NCBI GenBank assembly: GCA_037903475.1
Contig: JBAJFG010000568.1
Span: 62,001-126,000, forward strand
DNA: 64,000 nt
From: Ancylostoma caninum
Lineage: Eukaryota; Nematoda; Chromadorea; Rhabditida; Ancylostomatidae
Direction: 5' to 3'
In this document: positions 12,755 through 25,907 of the stretch, piece by piece
How the letters are laid out: the number at the start of each line of letters is the position of its first letter
How positions within the stretch are numbered: position 1 is the first letter of the stretch
Translations under genes and position numbers: made by a program
Notes under the pieces: model-generated
The model's input: only the letters and a program-made list of their open reading frames with translations
The model's database searches: none
Told to the model about the DNA's origin: nothing

Positions 12755-14450
12755 AATACGAATCGCATTGCGCAAATCTATAAATTTTACTCGTTGTCAC
12801 TGTTCATATAAGGTATGGATCGGTGAGTCATAATTAGAAAACCCATTTAGCAACACTCAACAATCATTTTTTTTTCTTTTAGGGGGATGAATCACCTGTT
12901 CATAAAAAAACATCAAATCATTGTCTGCGTACAGCAAGGCTGCAACCCTCTTGAAGTTTTTAATGTCAATATCTTCAAAAGAAAAGGATCGAAGTAATCG
13001 GCAGAAAGACGCCTATATCGCTGAAAACTGCACCTTTTTTGCGCATTCCCACATTGTCCCAGGCATTGAATTTTTCCTACTCCATAATTTAGACAAGTGC
13101 TGTAATTTCACTAAACAGTAAGTCATCAGACTAAGATCTGAGCAAAGCCATAAGATCATTATTGCCCAAAAATGGGCAGGAACGTAAAACGAGGAGATCT
13201 CATTTAGCTGGATATTTAAAAAATATCGAATTTTGCCATCCAATATTATCCATTACGGATTGCCGATATGGTCAAAAATTTCCAGGAAAAACCATGAATA
13301 TAATTACGTAGTTCCCTTTTCATCAGAATGCTCTTGAGTGTGAGCGTTGATAAGCATATACACACGAGTTTCCAGGTAAGTGGATCCACTCGCACGCGGC
13401 GCACCATCTGCTACATGGCATTCCGATTGTCTGCGTATCCACACACTCCATCTCTTGTCCAGGCCTGTCCAAAGAGGTGAGAGGGGTCGTGAGAGCTGAC
13501 TACTGGGAGACTTCTATACATCTAATAATTTATGGAAAATGAGAAACAGCCTTAGCTTCCACTTCAAATGAATTCCCTTAAACAAAACTTTTCTATTTTT
13601 AGTTCCTATTCTACTGCGGAAGCATTTGGGTCTCAAAGCCCACCGGCTCTTTAATGAGTTCTAGACATTGATTTCAATTCATAGTAGTTTTATTTCAAGT
13701 AGAAAATCCAGCACTGGCCCTTACATCGTTGCCTCGCTTCATGAGACGGGAACTAGACACTTCTGTTGACAAACTCGACCAATAGCTAACCTTAAGCCTG
13801 ATCAAACCAGCTTCCACTTGAAGTTTATGCAATCACAACGCTCTGATTCTACGAGTAACACTGAAGAGTCTGTGTCAACATCGGTGTACAAGGTACTGTC
13901 AGCTAATAACTGAAGGGGGAAGAGGGCTTTTTTTTTAGGGAAGTAGTTGCTATAAACCGAGGTGATGAGCGATGGTACGGCGTGTTCTGCGACAATAATT
14001 CAAATTGCTCATGAGAGCGATTATTTCCTGTGCAAGAAGCGGCGTTCATCTGTAAATTGCGCCAATTTTGAAAGATTTCTTATGACGCATCGGAGAAAAC
14101 AGTCAGTGCCCTTCGCTTAGGGTTCCTTGTGGTTCTTAGAGAGTGCCACCATCTATGTCAGTGAAACGGTCCTATGGCGCCTCTGAAAAAGAACTGCTAG
14201 CAAAACAAAAAAAAGAAGTTACAGGAAATTTGAGATTCATTGCAAGTAATTGGATGAGTTCTGGGGTTCTGCCTTATTTTTTTTCTTCTACAAAAAAGGC
14301 ATAAATTATTATAAATGGGCACGATATTACAATAACACAAGACATATATTGTTAAGCATCTGCCTTACAGGAGGGTTGAAAAAAATCAACTCAGTGTTCA
14401 GACGCCTACAAGGGTAAAATGCACAAAATGGGTTCCAAGAATAGGGCATA
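12755..14450. other. No gene seen
   Basis: AT-rich with no open frame of interest and no inverted-repeat pair that I could find. Confidence 0.4.
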
Positions 14451-14549
14451 AAGCGCTATACCTAACGTGGGCGTTCTTGTTTTGTGATTGACCAACAGGA
14501 TGAATTGACCAATCACAGAATCACACCGCCCTTTCGAGGTATAACGCTT
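14451..14549. mobile_element. 99 bp hairpin
   Basis: Two arms of about 40 bp (14451-14490 and 14510-14549) are imperfect inverted copies starting AAGCG(C/T)TATACCT and ending TGTGATTG at the loop. Transcribed, this would fold as a long hairpin. MITE remnant or hairpin RNA source. Confidence 0.6.
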
Positions 14550-14994
14550 CACACCCCCAGCACAAGATGATAAAATGGAAAAATTTGCCGTTTCATAAGT
14601 GTTTGGCTAATCAATGTATGTTTTGCTTTGGACTTTTCCCTGGTACGGAATTTTTGAGAGAACTTTGAAAAACAAAATAAATAAATTAAATTAAAAGGTA
14701 GATAAAATAGAGCTAGTGTTAGGGCTATTCATGTTCTACGTTTTTCAGCTGTTGTTGTTTCGGAATCACATCTAACAAACGCTTGAGTCCCCGAAATAAA
14801 TAAATAAGGATAGATGAGCAACGTGCTCTCATGCATTTGCTTGTTTAATCTTTTTCTAATTACTTTCTCTCTTATTAGCCTAATCCACGATTGGGTAGAA
14901 TTTTGCGCAGTCTGCTAAACATTGCGTTATTTAGGAGCAGCTACGTACACTTTTTTCGATGAAACCAGGAAAACAGGAAAAAATTCAGAAAGGA

Positions 14995-15700
14995 TTAGAA
15001 ATCTGGCAATTTTCTCAGAAAAGCGGCGACAGAGCGAGCGAAGGGGAAAACGAAGGAGACAGACGAGCAGGTCGAACGGAAAGACAGACAAGTCGACGAA
15101 ACGACGCAGTTATGTGGTAGCGTAGCAGTGCGGAGAGCGGGTCGATGTGCGGAATGAATCGATCGGAAATAACACTGACTTATCAGCGAATCACGGGCAT
15201 GAATCACACGAGTATGGCCAGGTGGGGCGCGGAGCCGAGCCGAGCCGTGGATGTACATCCGCTGATGCTGCTGGCGAGTGTCTGTTGCTCGTGGCAACGG
15301 CTTATGCCGCGCGTATCGTGCCAAATCCGAAACACCTTTATCGCCATGCGGACTCCTTCCAGGAGAAGTTGTGTCGCGGGCGCTGCAGCCCGTCGTTCCA
15401 CGCCCATGACACGGAAAACGACGTTCTCGCGCCACTTGTGCGCCACTTTGTTCACTGTGCTGTAAAGTCAACATGAACCTCGGCTCTTTCCGGCAACTCC
15501 CCTCCCAGCCACTCTCTCAGGTGAGCGGGAATCGCGCCGCCGAACAATCCATGAGTTGCAATCGCAGCCGGGCCAGTGTTTTCGTCGAGACTGGGGAATT
15601 GCCGAGCGCGGATTCGCCAAGAGGTTTCCTCTCGCATTACATGGCTTATTACGAAGTCCGTCATCGTCGACAGGAGATCCAAGAGAACAGAAGCCTACGA
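14995..15700. other. GC-rich, ORF-dense block on both strands
   Basis: GC- and CpG-rich segment in AT-rich surroundings. Open frames overlap on both strands: minus 14995-15474 (159 codons), minus 15452-15682 (76 codons), plus 15147-15476 (109 codons) and plus 15473-15784 (103 codons). The minus 76-codon translation includes the stretch AIATHGLFGGAIPAHLREW, which I associate, without proof, with repeated hypothetical proteins in hookworm assemblies. No domain is recognisable. A CpG-rich repeat element or a promoter/first exon are both possible. I do not choose a coding strand. Confidence 0.35.
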
Positions 15701-17553
15701 AGATTCCTAGTGTTTGATTTTCTAAGCTTTGTCGGTGTTAGTCCATTCAATCCTAGAATTACAGGATTTGTGCAAAAACCCTGATTTTTTTTCAAAAATG
15801 ATGTTTGGAAGGAGTTCTACGTAGTGCTGAGGACGGATTAATGAAAAAGTGGTTCAAAAATTACACAAGAAAGCCTCTTCGTATAGTAACATGTTGTGAG
15901 AAAGTTTTCATTATAAGAAGTGGCAAGAATGTCATGAAAAGAGGATTTGATTATCATAAACAACTTTCATTACATTATAAATTATCAAACTGCGGAATGT
16001 TTGCCTGCTTTCCCTCCTGAACACCTAGTGTTCATAGAACAAACAAATAAATAAACAAGTGAAAGTCGGGTTGTTCCATGAGAACCAATGATTAATAGCC
16101 CAGATGCATAACTAAGATTAGCCATGGCAAGTATCCATATTTACCCTTTACTTGGCATCCATCCAGATATTAACGACATTGTCCATTCCCAGCTGCTACC
16201 AGTGGTTATACTACTGGGTAAACTTTATCCATGAGCTATGAGATTACCCATCCTCCCAATGATGCAGCGAGGCCAGCAGCCATGTCAAAAAACTCAAATA
16301 TTTGAAAGCGATTGAAAGAGAGAAAACCTCACTGTCCAACTCATCCTTTTTGTAAAGCTGTAGTGCTTTCTCTTCTTAAGACATTCGATATGTCGGCTCA
16401 GTCAAACTCGAATATTCGAACTTTAACACATCTTATGCATTAATTAGCCCAATGCATGCAACTAACTATATATTATTCTCCTTTCGTATCGATTTTAAGC
16501 AACTGCTTTGAAAGCACGTGGTCATTTTCACTAGGATACAAGAAAAAATTGAGTGAACAGCGCTGTAGTAACATTCATGCACAACAAACAGCCATTTATC
16601 TTATTGGAATTGTTATTGAGGTGTGAGGAACGGCTATGGGCGATTAGAGGCGGGCGATCAGTCTGCTAGCCGTTGAAAAGACATAGTTAATTCCCTTCTT
16701 CCACGGCCCTCAATTTACGTGGAGACACATACAAACCGAGTGAATGAGAATTGTAAGGAGCCTCCAAGTCGATTCATAAGCTTCTTTCTGTAGGATCGAG
16801 CGTCCGGGTAGATGGGATGACTGAACATATCATGTACCACGGCTTATAGCTTTACACTACAGATCTGCACAGATTTAGGGATAAGCTGTGGGAGTAGATG
16901 GACATTAATGCATCGACATACTTTGGTTCAATTAGAATGAAGTGTTGCAGAGCAACTGGAGGAGTGCGATGCCTTCTCCATAGTCGTTTCACTCCTAATC
17001 TCAATTATTTACTCGTAATTCTCTGACTCTTTTCTACTTCACAGTATTTTTATAATGATAAGGTGGAAACTTCAGCTCCATTAGTACAGCGTGAGGATTC
17101 GGTAAAAAAAGCCCTTGCGACCACAGACGTTAGTTTAAGAGGGAAACGGAGGAGAATAAATTTTCATGTTTAAAACAGGAGCTGAAGTATCCAAAGTGAT
17201 GATGAACGAATTGGAGATTAGCCAAGTCAGGGACTCCAATGCATCTTGGGAAGAATTTCAGCTAAAGGCTACTGTTCTGCCTGAGAGTGAAGGAGTGCAA
17301 TCGAAGCTACTCATTTTGCTTATCTGAACCAAAATCCGAAGCTAAAAGCCCGGATAACAGGGAGGGGAAAAGCTACGGATAACGCCCAGACGGAAGACCG
17401 GATACGGATAATCTTCTCAACCCCGCTGCATATGCACTATGTGTAACTGCAATGATACGTAGACGTAGCTACGGTGTTAAGTACAAGATCCAGCTTCTGA
17501 AGTATTCATAGGGACTAGCTGTAGACCTGGAACTACTCTTAAACGATCCTTAA
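15701..17553. other. No gene seen
   Basis: A plus frame at 15805-16020 (71 codons, basic) is followed by CAAATAAATAAACAAG at about 16044, reminiscent of a LINE tail. I cannot match its translation to a LINE. The rest holds no recognisable feature. Confidence 0.35.
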
Positions 17554-18298
17554 AGGCAGCACCTACGGAAATTTTCCATTCCGAGATTTTGGCCCAGTTT
17601 GGGGTAATCTCTTGCGCTGAACCCGGTTGCAATGTTGAAAACAGTCGAAATCTTTGAAATCCCCGTTTTCTCGAACCTCTTAGCTCACCGCCTTCGAGCA
17701 GGTTGGGCCGAGTTGCGTGACCTATTCAATGTGGACCGATCCAGAAAAAAGTCGATGCCGCTGCCGTTTTTGTCTGCTGTCTTGTTGGCAAAATTGGCTT
17801 TTGGCGTGGTTTGCAGCATTCATAAGGTTATGGAGGGAAAAGAAATCTCAAAATCCTGGTCTGACTAGTCAAAGTTCCGCAGACACACCAACGAATTCTA
17901 AAATGATCGCAAAAGCATGAAAAAATTCGAAAATGAGACACCGGTGGAAGTTAGCCATGTGAGCAATTAAACAAGTATATTTGTTGTGAAATGCAAAATA
18001 GAAAAATTTGTTGTGCTCAGAAATTTGAAAGAGTAAGGCTAAGGACTAACAAATAGTTTTATAATTAGGATAAAAAAAATGGCTGGCCACCAAATCAACT
18101 GGCAGCAACGCTCCGCTCCCGCCACAACTGGATCGAACGACCTCACGCTGATCCGGCTGATCCAGGATCTTGGACATTTGACTAATTATTTCCTAGAAGC
18201 GGTTGAGCCTTCCGTGCTACTGCTACATTGCTTGGACTATTGCTAATGTTCGAAAACGATCAAAAGCACCGACATGAAAATCTCCGTGGGTGCTGCCT
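17554..18298. mobile_element. TTAA-flanked inverted-repeat element (copy 1)
   Basis: The termini are inverted: AGGCAGCACCTACGGAAATT at the left, and its diverged partner reading inward from 18298 (AGGCAGCACCCACGGAGATT). The flanks are TTAA (17550-17553) and TCAA (18299-18302), consistent with a TTAA target duplication with one later change. Body length is 745 bp, the same as the copy at 47923. TTAA duplication is characteristic of piggyBac-type transposition, but no transposase is encoded. A 78-codon plus frame at 17632 lies inside and is probably not a gene. Confidence 0.6.
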
Positions 18299-18302
18299 TC
18301 AA

Positions 18303-20999
18303 GCACCTCACACATGTATGTGCTGAATAGAAAGGAAGGCCAGGCTATGGACGCGTGGATCGATGATGAATGAGAACTAAAAAAGCAGCCAAAAAATGTA
18401 GAGGCGCAGACAACCAGAGTGCTAATGAAGTCCACTCGGTGGGGTTCTATACGCTAACTAATATCTCATTCCTTCATTCCTTCCCCCATTTCGTTTTTCA
18501 AGTGTGCTTGTGATACTTAGTTTGACGGTCATTGATCCCAATCTTGTTCTCTTCGAAAATGGTAACTATTCGTTGAAAAGAGGCGCCATTAAACCTCATG
18601 TAACAACCCTGTCCCATAAGGAAGCGACAAAACCATTTACTGTACAACCGCAGGCAGCTGTTTTCCATCAAGATACACGTAGTGCTATCGATCACACCAT
18701 AAGTGGTCTTCAACGAACCAAGTCATCTGTACTTCTTCACCTGGACCCCAGCTAAAACTTGGAAACAATCAAGTCCCTTTTGTTTAAGTCGTTTGGTCCC
18801 CATTCAGTTCCAGATGGGACTATAGAGAGGATTTAGGGCTGTTTTTGTTAATCAGTTGCATATTACTGTTCTTTGACTTCACCACCACGAAGTAATGCTC
18901 TGTTTAATGATTTTAAAGAAAAATGTGTTAAATAAAAACAAGTTAAGCAACACGCGAATTGAAGAGATCCAAAAAGTTCCTTGTAGAAAGTTATCACATA
19001 GTTTAGTTCTCGTAAAAGGATAGTGCACGAAACGAAAGGTAAATTGTTCCTAGACAAAGACATGATAAAAATAGTTTTTCAACCTTGCCTAGAATTTTCA
19101 ACGGCAAACGAGATTTTCAGTTCTCGCCGACATTTCCTCGCGCAGTACTACTGAAAGCCTCTTGAATTCCGGCGGGATATCAAAATCTGAATAAGGAAAG
19201 AGTAGGTTGCCCGAATCAAGTGGGCTTGCACCGTTCCTGTGTTAACATTCGTGGGGCTAACTTTAAGTGCGCAGATCATATGCATTCTTTCTGCCTAATG
19301 CAAGAGCACTCACAGTTTTTTCTAATCGTCGGCGATGGTGCACTTCCGGATAGCCTGCTCAAAGATTAGAAAACATTCATGTTAGCAAGTGGCAAAGATC
19401 ATGAAGATGTCCATGAAAGGAAATGCTGTTCACGATGCCGCACTCCATAGGGATAGTTTTTGGGAAGTTTAGCTTGTCATGCAGATTTAGGGAGGAGGCA
19501 AAGATGACAAGCCAGAAAGTATACCTTGAGCGGTATTCCCGTTCGTCTAGCTTGACAAATTATGGCTTTCGATACTATTTTGCCTAGAAGAAAAATAAAA
19601 ATAAGTACATAAGACTAGCAACGTATACAACCCCGAACAAAGCAAAGCTTTTGAAGCATTTTAAGTCCAGAGGTCGTTCCAGTAGGTACTGATGAAGCCT
19701 GCGCAGGAAATAGTTGATGAATGTACCTCAGGTCCCAAATTTACCCCTGCGGGATAACACAAAAACATAAATGCTATCACATTAGGAGGAGATTAGTGAG
19801 CTTCGAAACCCACTAAAATTCTTGGTATTCACAAGCAAGGAAGAGGAAGGCAATTGTATAATGAGGTAGGTTCTAAAGTAAGAGCGGGAGAGAACGTTGC
19901 ATTGTCAGCGAAATGTTTAGGCGAAACTCAACGAAGTGTTTAGCCAAAACTATGCGACGTGTCTGAAGCCAGACATGAGACTTTGAGACCCAAATTCCTG
20001 TTTTCGACGGCCCAAGGTGTTGTCGCGTTCTTAATTGAAGGTAATGTGGCAGAGATTACGTCAGTTGTTTCCTCCTCCCTCACTCGCCCTAACACCTTGC
20101 TGACATCAACCACCAGCAGGTGACGGAACGACATGTTCCTAGAGACAATGGGACAAGAATTCGCAAGTGGGGACAGTCTGTAGAGAGAAGGTCTTACACT
20201 ATGTAAACCCAGAATACCCGTCGAAAGTTGCAGCTGACGTGTTGGAAAGGATGGGAAGGACAAGGGAGGAGGGTTCGCGGCGTGGGGTGACTGATGAGGA
20301 AACTAATCTTTGAGGGTATCTCTTCGGCAAAAACCAACTTTGACTGAGGTCGATTAGTTCACCACTGACACAATCAACTGAATAAAGAAACGGAGGGAGG
20401 GGAATGCTGAGCAAAATTTAGGTTGTGGGGAATTATGGAGCAATAGATGTGCAAAGCGGAAGTAAGCTGGTACAGGGAAACTGTTTTTAGGACCATTATG
20501 AAACCTTAACTTATCTATCCATCAACTACTAATTCATTTATTCTTCTCATTTACATACTGACCACCATAATAGACAAAAACAGAAGGCACAGACAGAAGT
20601 CCACTTTCAATCAGTGATAATTGTGATTTTTATAAACCATAGTCCAACCCATTACAAAATAGCTGCATTCAAAAGCATTACGTAATCAGGAAATGACTGA
20701 GACACTCCATCGAAGATTTTTTCGCGAATTCTTCAATCGGCTGATGCTCAAGATTATTAGAGCACATGATAGGATGATATCGAAGCATCAGTGACGAGCA
20801 GTCTGTCTGAGCGATTTCTTTTTAGACCCACTGGGTGATGCCAGTGCTAAAAAGAGGTCATCAACATCGACATGGTATATGGCAACATGACTCTCCGTAC
20901 GAGGTTGAGCCTTTGGTTTTAACGTTTCATTCCGAGCGATATGTCTCCTCGAAGTCATTCTCAGTGAGTGTCGATGAAACATTCTCAGGTTCGAGTAGA
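18303..20999. other. No confirmed gene; two exon-like frames
   Basis: Around 19985-20120 and 20179-20313 on the plus strand there are open segments with protein-like composition. The second reads 44 residues rich in charged residues and ends in a stop. The opposite strand is also open here (19940-20263, 107 codons). No splice sites resolve the choice and no family is recognised. Confidence 0.25.
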
Positions 21000-21195
21000 A
21001 ATTGGGTAATTTAGAGGGGAATTCGGGTAATTATTTACAGAATTCCTTACAGATTTACCGGAAAAGTCTAGAATTCTATAGATAAACACAAGAATTCTCT
21101 AGAAAACCTCCAGAATTTTACAGATGCCTCCGCAGTTCTATAGAATTCTCTAGAACCTCCATGGAATTCTATGAAAAGGCTCTGAAATTCTCTGG
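21000..21195 (+). repeat. Degenerate AGAATTCTCTAGAA repeat
   Basis: Successive imperfect copies of an (A)GAATTCT(C/A)TAGA motif about 15-25 bp apart, for example TAGAATTCTATAGATA and AGAATTCTCTAGAA. The unit is itself near-palindromic. Confidence 0.5.
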
Positions 21196-21507
21196 GGTCC
21201 TTGGAGTACACCACGGGGCTTGCGGGTCCTGGCGCGCGCCTGCGTGATCGTTTCACGACCACCAGGCCGTCTGAAAATACCGCTATAACGCGGCTGACTC
21301 CAAGGTGCACCTGCACAAAAATTTATGGAAGGGTTCTGTCTGATCCTGGTATTACATCCGCTGTTGCGGTAGCTCGGAGATCGATCCAAGCTCACGCTGC
21401 TGCCGTAAGATGTGCGCCGTACATCGAGCAGTTGTGCACAGCGGGCTAAACATGGGAAAATTCTTCGAAACGAAAAAAAAATCCAAAGGCCTGCATTTGG
21501 TAATCAA

Positions 21508-21757
21508 CTCTGGTAACTGTGCAGCAACGCAGCCCGAACGGCGCAATGGTTCGGTTAGAAACCCTAGCAGCAACGGTTGCCAGTTGCTGCCATTCTCTCC
21601 TTGATTGCTGCCGTCCTTCAGCAATTGCTGCTAAAGAGCCGACAGATTGAGTAGCAATCGAGGGAAGGATGGCAGCAACTGGCAACCTTTGCGGCTAGGG
21701 TTTCTACCCGAACCATTACGCCGTTTGGTCTGCGTCCATCCGGCACAGTTATCAGAG
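21508..21757. mobile_element. 250 bp foldback element
   Basis: Long imperfect arms (about 21508-21620 and 21640-21757) are inverted copies sharing CTCTG(G/A)TAACTGTGC, GTTGCCAGTTGCTGCCAT and AGAAACCCTAGC blocks. The loop is short. No coding capacity. Confidence 0.65.
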
Positions 21758-22239
21758 AAAGGGTCATTTGAACTAGGAAGTCGACAATATCGGTACTGCC
21801 GTTCAAGATGCTGCTGATATTTATGATTGGAGAAATTGAGAATACGTGGGAACCAGCTCTCGTGCCGTTAATTTTTGCAGAAAATTTTAATTTGTGGCTG
21901 AAGCAGAAAAAAGGAGAAAATGCGTGTTTTTGACAATAATATTCTGTGTTTTTAGACTGCACAGCACTCTGCAGCCAAGCGGAGACCAGTTCTCGCTTCC
22001 AGGAAACGAGCCTATTTTCAAAAAGAAATCAATAAATTTGCGATATCCAGAGTCTAGTGTGAACAGCACGTAATATTCAAAATTCGAGTATTCGAAAAAG
22101 TCAGTTTTCAAATATATTGAATGTTAGTCGAATATTCGAAATGCAAGTATAGTGGACACCATGGATCCCGGCGATATTTAGGGAATTTTCGCATGAGGGA
22201 ATCGACGATTCATAGAAGAAAGCTCAGGGGTGGTACGGA

Positions 22240-22450
22240 AGGAAACATAGTCCTCTGGAACTCTCTGAAGACTTCTTAATCATTCCCAAAAATTCTGGAA
22301 AAATCCGGAATTTTCTTCAAAATTCCGGAAATTTCCCAACGAATTCGTGAAATTTGCCGGAGGATTCTTGTAATTATCCAATGATTTCTGGAGTTTTTCT
22401 CCAGAATTCCAGAAAATTAGGAAAGCTTTTCTAATGAAGTCTTAAGATAA
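22240..22450 (+). repeat. Degenerate AATTCCGGAAA repeat
   Basis: Reiterated AATTC(C/T)GGAA-like words (AAAATCCGGAATTTTC, AAATTCCGGAAATTTCC, CCAGAATTCCAGAAA). It resembles the 21000-21195 array in style, but the word differs. Confidence 0.45.
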
Positions 22451-23392
22451 TTAAGCGGATTCTTCTTGAAATTACTCGGTCTAGACTAGAAAGTTTTCAC
22501 CTGAGTATAGGCTACTCGACTTTGGATGGAAAGCATCGACTGAGCCAACATACAGCCCTGCCCTGCTACAAAAGATTACACGTTCCCCTGCCCTAACGGC
22601 CTACAAGGAAAAGCGTTCGACGGTGAAGGTGATTTGGATTGCTGGTTGCACAACTTCCCTGATTCAATGTTAGGATAGTTGTACGCCGAAAGCATCGAAG
22701 TGCTTCCAGAGAATTGGCAAAGAGTGATAGGGCGTAATGGCTACTCATTTCTCAACGTGTTCTCAATTTTTTTGAAGGAACTTTCCCGACCATTAAATAT
22801 GTTTGAATGGAAAGATGGGGCATGGTGCTAGACGGGTACATTATATATTCGTGTCCTCACAGCTCACAAACCCAATCACAATGAGGAGAAGAGAGTTTGG
22901 CGGGCACTTATTCGAGATTGAAGAGGTGCTTTTGATAGGTCGTTCACGTTCTAACTTGTTAATCGCACAGATTTGTGACAGAGAACTACTGACTACGCGG
23001 AGAGCATAGAGCTCTTTTCACAAGTTGAACACGTTTTCGCTTGTTAGTCGTATTGAGTTTTAGCTAGAAATAATAGACAACAAACGCAAAGTAGCAGTTG
23101 CCAACTTCCTGAATTTTGTTGCTTTTCACTCTGATTAATACACTAACATATGGTTGACTAAATTCACTACTTATAATAACGCGCTTAGTCTGTCTGTCTG
23201 TGAGTGTACGTGTGTGTCGGAGCGTTACGAAATTAGTCCATTCAGTTTCCGAATCAGTATTGAGCGGTGAACTAACATCGATAACACATTAGTTGATATC
23301 TGCGATGTCGTAACGGTCGAGTAGGTTTAATTTACCAGTACCGCTCAAACGGATTGGTGGGTACATTTCACTGTTTCAATTGCCATGAAGGG
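22451..23392. other. No gene seen
   Basis: Contains a small GT-rich run near 23208-23220. Otherwise no structure was recognised. Confidence 0.4.
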
Positions 23393-23460
23393 GCTTGCAG
23401 GCTTTTGCCGCTGCGACAGTCGCCCATGGTTAAGCATAGGCCGGCGACGTCGTGGCGGCG
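23393..23460 (+). repeat. CTTTTGCCGC repeat, copy 1
   Basis: Shares CTTTTGCCGC(T)GCGACAGTC followed by GCCCATGGTTAAG with the copies at 50178 and 52230. Here the right inverted end is not clear, so only the left part is annotated. Confidence 0.5.
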
Positions 23461-23699
23461 TCTCCGCGGCAAGGGTCCAGCAACAAGAGCTTGCACACTT
23501 TCTTTTGGGCTGAGTGGCGTTTCTCACCCCGACAGCCGGCTCATTAAAGGTGCAAGACAAGTGTGAAGCGCCTTCGGCAGGAGCTGGCATCAAAGCAAAC
23601 GTATCCGTCTTATTGATCTCAGAGCAATCACAACCCCTTGTATGTACATAATCAAGTTAACACTCTGATTTATGTACGATAATAATATGATAGAATTGT

Positions 23700-24400
23700 G
23701 CCTCATGTCAAATGTCGACGAGGATCTACGAAGAAAAATAATGTGACCGAAATAACTGTTCTTACTGCGCAGGAAACAAGATATGTCAGCTGAGAGGAAC
23801 GGTCTATTTGGTCACGTGTGAAGGATGCGGACGTAAATACGTTGGAGAAACGGCAAGACCGCTCCATAAACGTCTAGACGAGCATATGCGAGCACTACGG
23901 AATCCTAGATCCTATCCTAATAGCAGTTTCTCGCATCATCGCACCCTTCACCACACAAACGAGAATCCTCCTAAAATAAAAGTCACTATACCACACCGCT
24001 CACTGGATGCACCCCTGGAAAGAAAAATGATGGAGGCTCTTGCCATCAAACGCCTCTCTCCAGAGATAAACAGCAAGAATGAACTAGCGGATGCATTGCA
24101 ACTCCTAAGATAGGAAGATAGCGGTGGTGATTGCGACAGTGTCACATCTGTCGTTCGAGTGACTCTCATTCTTGTGAGCAGTGCGCAGTTGTCCTGTCGC
24201 CTAGTTGCTAGTGTCAGAATCTATTGTCGCCTAGCTTGATTGTTAGCCTGGTCTGTGTATTCGCATAATATTTGTAGAAATAACAATAGACTGAATGTAA
24301 TTGTAAACGTTATAGGCCTGACGAAGGTATTATTGTACCGAAAGCTAGCCAATAAAGTGAAAACGAAGGAGTACTCAAATCAAAGCCGAACAACAAACAT
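23700..24400 (+). mobile_element. 5'-truncated Penelope-like retroelement
   Basis: Includes the endonuclease fragment, a 3' tail of about 280 bp and the end CCAATAAAGTG. The tail contains CCTGACGAAGG...CCGAAAGC (24320-24349), discussed as a possible hammerhead-like core. The boundaries are approximate because no target-site duplication was found. Confidence 0.6.
23742..24113 (+). pseudogene. Penelope-like element GIY-YIG endonuclease fragment
   Basis: The open frame starts right after an in-frame TAA and runs 123 codons to TAG. A Cys-rich linker (C-x5-C-x2-C-x5-C pattern before 23800) is followed by VYLVTCEGCGRKYVGETARP, which fits the GIY-YIG fold with its YVG half and the conserved Arg on the next helix. 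The remainder matches the end of Penelope-type proteins in style, with a Glu-containing segment near 24025. Penelope-like elements carry this domain after their reverse transcriptase, which is missing here, so this is a 5'-truncated copy. It would nick target DNA in an intact element. It has no host-gene context. Confidence 0.75.
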
Positions 24401-25907
24401 ACGATAATAATGTTACCCTTTTCACTTCCCTTCCTATTTTACCCATTCATTTATGAACACCGATCCTCCAAAGTGGTCGATAGTATCATAATCATGGACA
24501 TGTGCAAAAAGGAGCGTAAGTCAAAAGTTTCGGGCCAATGAAGACATTGAGGATCTACAAGAGGACAGTGCGTTGACCATCTTCTGTACAACCAGAGGTC
24601 AGTACATCTGGCTTGGATGATCCTAGCGGGACTGTGGGTCCATCTCTGACAATGTCTCATGGACATCTCATGGAGCATCAACACCTTCATACAGTTGAGT
24701 TCTCAGGGAGGTCTCATCCGTTTCACGTCGTCGAGGCACTAACGGAGATCGGGGCCCATGGTAAGCAATTACTAACGCATACCAACAGCATCTCTAGTTG
24801 GTACACTTAGATAATGTTCACTACCAGCTGGATCGTCTGGCTTACGCCGTTCTATTATGCTTCCTTTACGCTCACTTCGCTCACCACGCGTCTGAGTGAC
24901 ACGTTCTCACTACCGAAACCGAAACTTCACTCTCGCGGCTGTGGACCAGTCAAGTGGTGTTTCCGTCACTACAAGAGGTCAGCGCACCACTATCGCAGCC
25001 GTGGACCTGTACAGTGGCATCTCTATCACAGCTGACGCCAAAGTATCTCTCGTATGGCATTACTCCGTTTTCTGTAATCCTGCAACGTCCATGCCGACTC
25101 AGCCCTCGTCCATCCCACTCTTCATCCGTCTGTCTCATCCTCTTCACTCTAACGGCATCGTACCGACCGTTTCCCTTTTATACGGTCTGGTGATCAAAGG
25201 CCAATATCACTCATTCCAACTAGAATGTAAACAATTCTCGGTTATTAATATAACTTAACATGTTTGAACATGATAAAAGTGTCCCAAAGCACCTGTAGAT
25301 CAAGATAGTGATCAAAATTTGCAACTTTTCGTACATGAACGACGACACTGACTGGTTCTCTTGCACACGCGCACACACACGCATAGTATGCCAATTAATG
25401 TTAGTTATAACATTACAATGTTTTGTACAATAAGATAGTAACTCACCACCAGCCATGATATTCTTCCAGAATAAAGTAAATTTCACAAACCAGTTAACTT
25501 GATAAGATTACTGTTATCTTCAACAAAGGCCGCTCAACCCATTTTGAGTTGAAAAATACACAAAAATGGTGAGTCTTAGAAAAAGTAAAATACCAATCAA
25601 AAAACAAATAAAAGAAATATTAATAACATTAAGAATATAATAGTAATAACAATAATAAAGATTATAATCCATAAAAATATCTAAAAATGAAGTATGATTA
25701 CACAGTACAAATTCCAATCGCCTTTCTCCCTTACTGATGAGTGCAGAAAAGGCATATTCGTTTAGAATTCGTTCAAGGGTAATGCGCGAAACGGATACTA
25801 AAAGTATTAAACACAAGTAAATATTCCATAATATATCCTTTAAAATTTCTTAAAATTACCATGAAAAAGACTAATTTTATAAATCATACTTGTTGTTTGC
25901 ATATAAT
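24401..25907. other. No gene seen; small internal repeat
   Basis: At about 24930-25030 an imperfect duplication of a CGGCTGTGGACC...AGTGGTGT-type unit gives a frame (24896-25258, +) with repeated AAVD..SG.S motifs. This could be a decayed coding repeat, but no family is recognised. 25590-25690 is strongly AT-rich. Confidence 0.3.

Noticed and set aside
16105..16270. Possible relative of the 1541-1640 hairpin
   Set aside because: Only short words (CCCAATGATG, TTAACGA) are shared. The arms do not pair.
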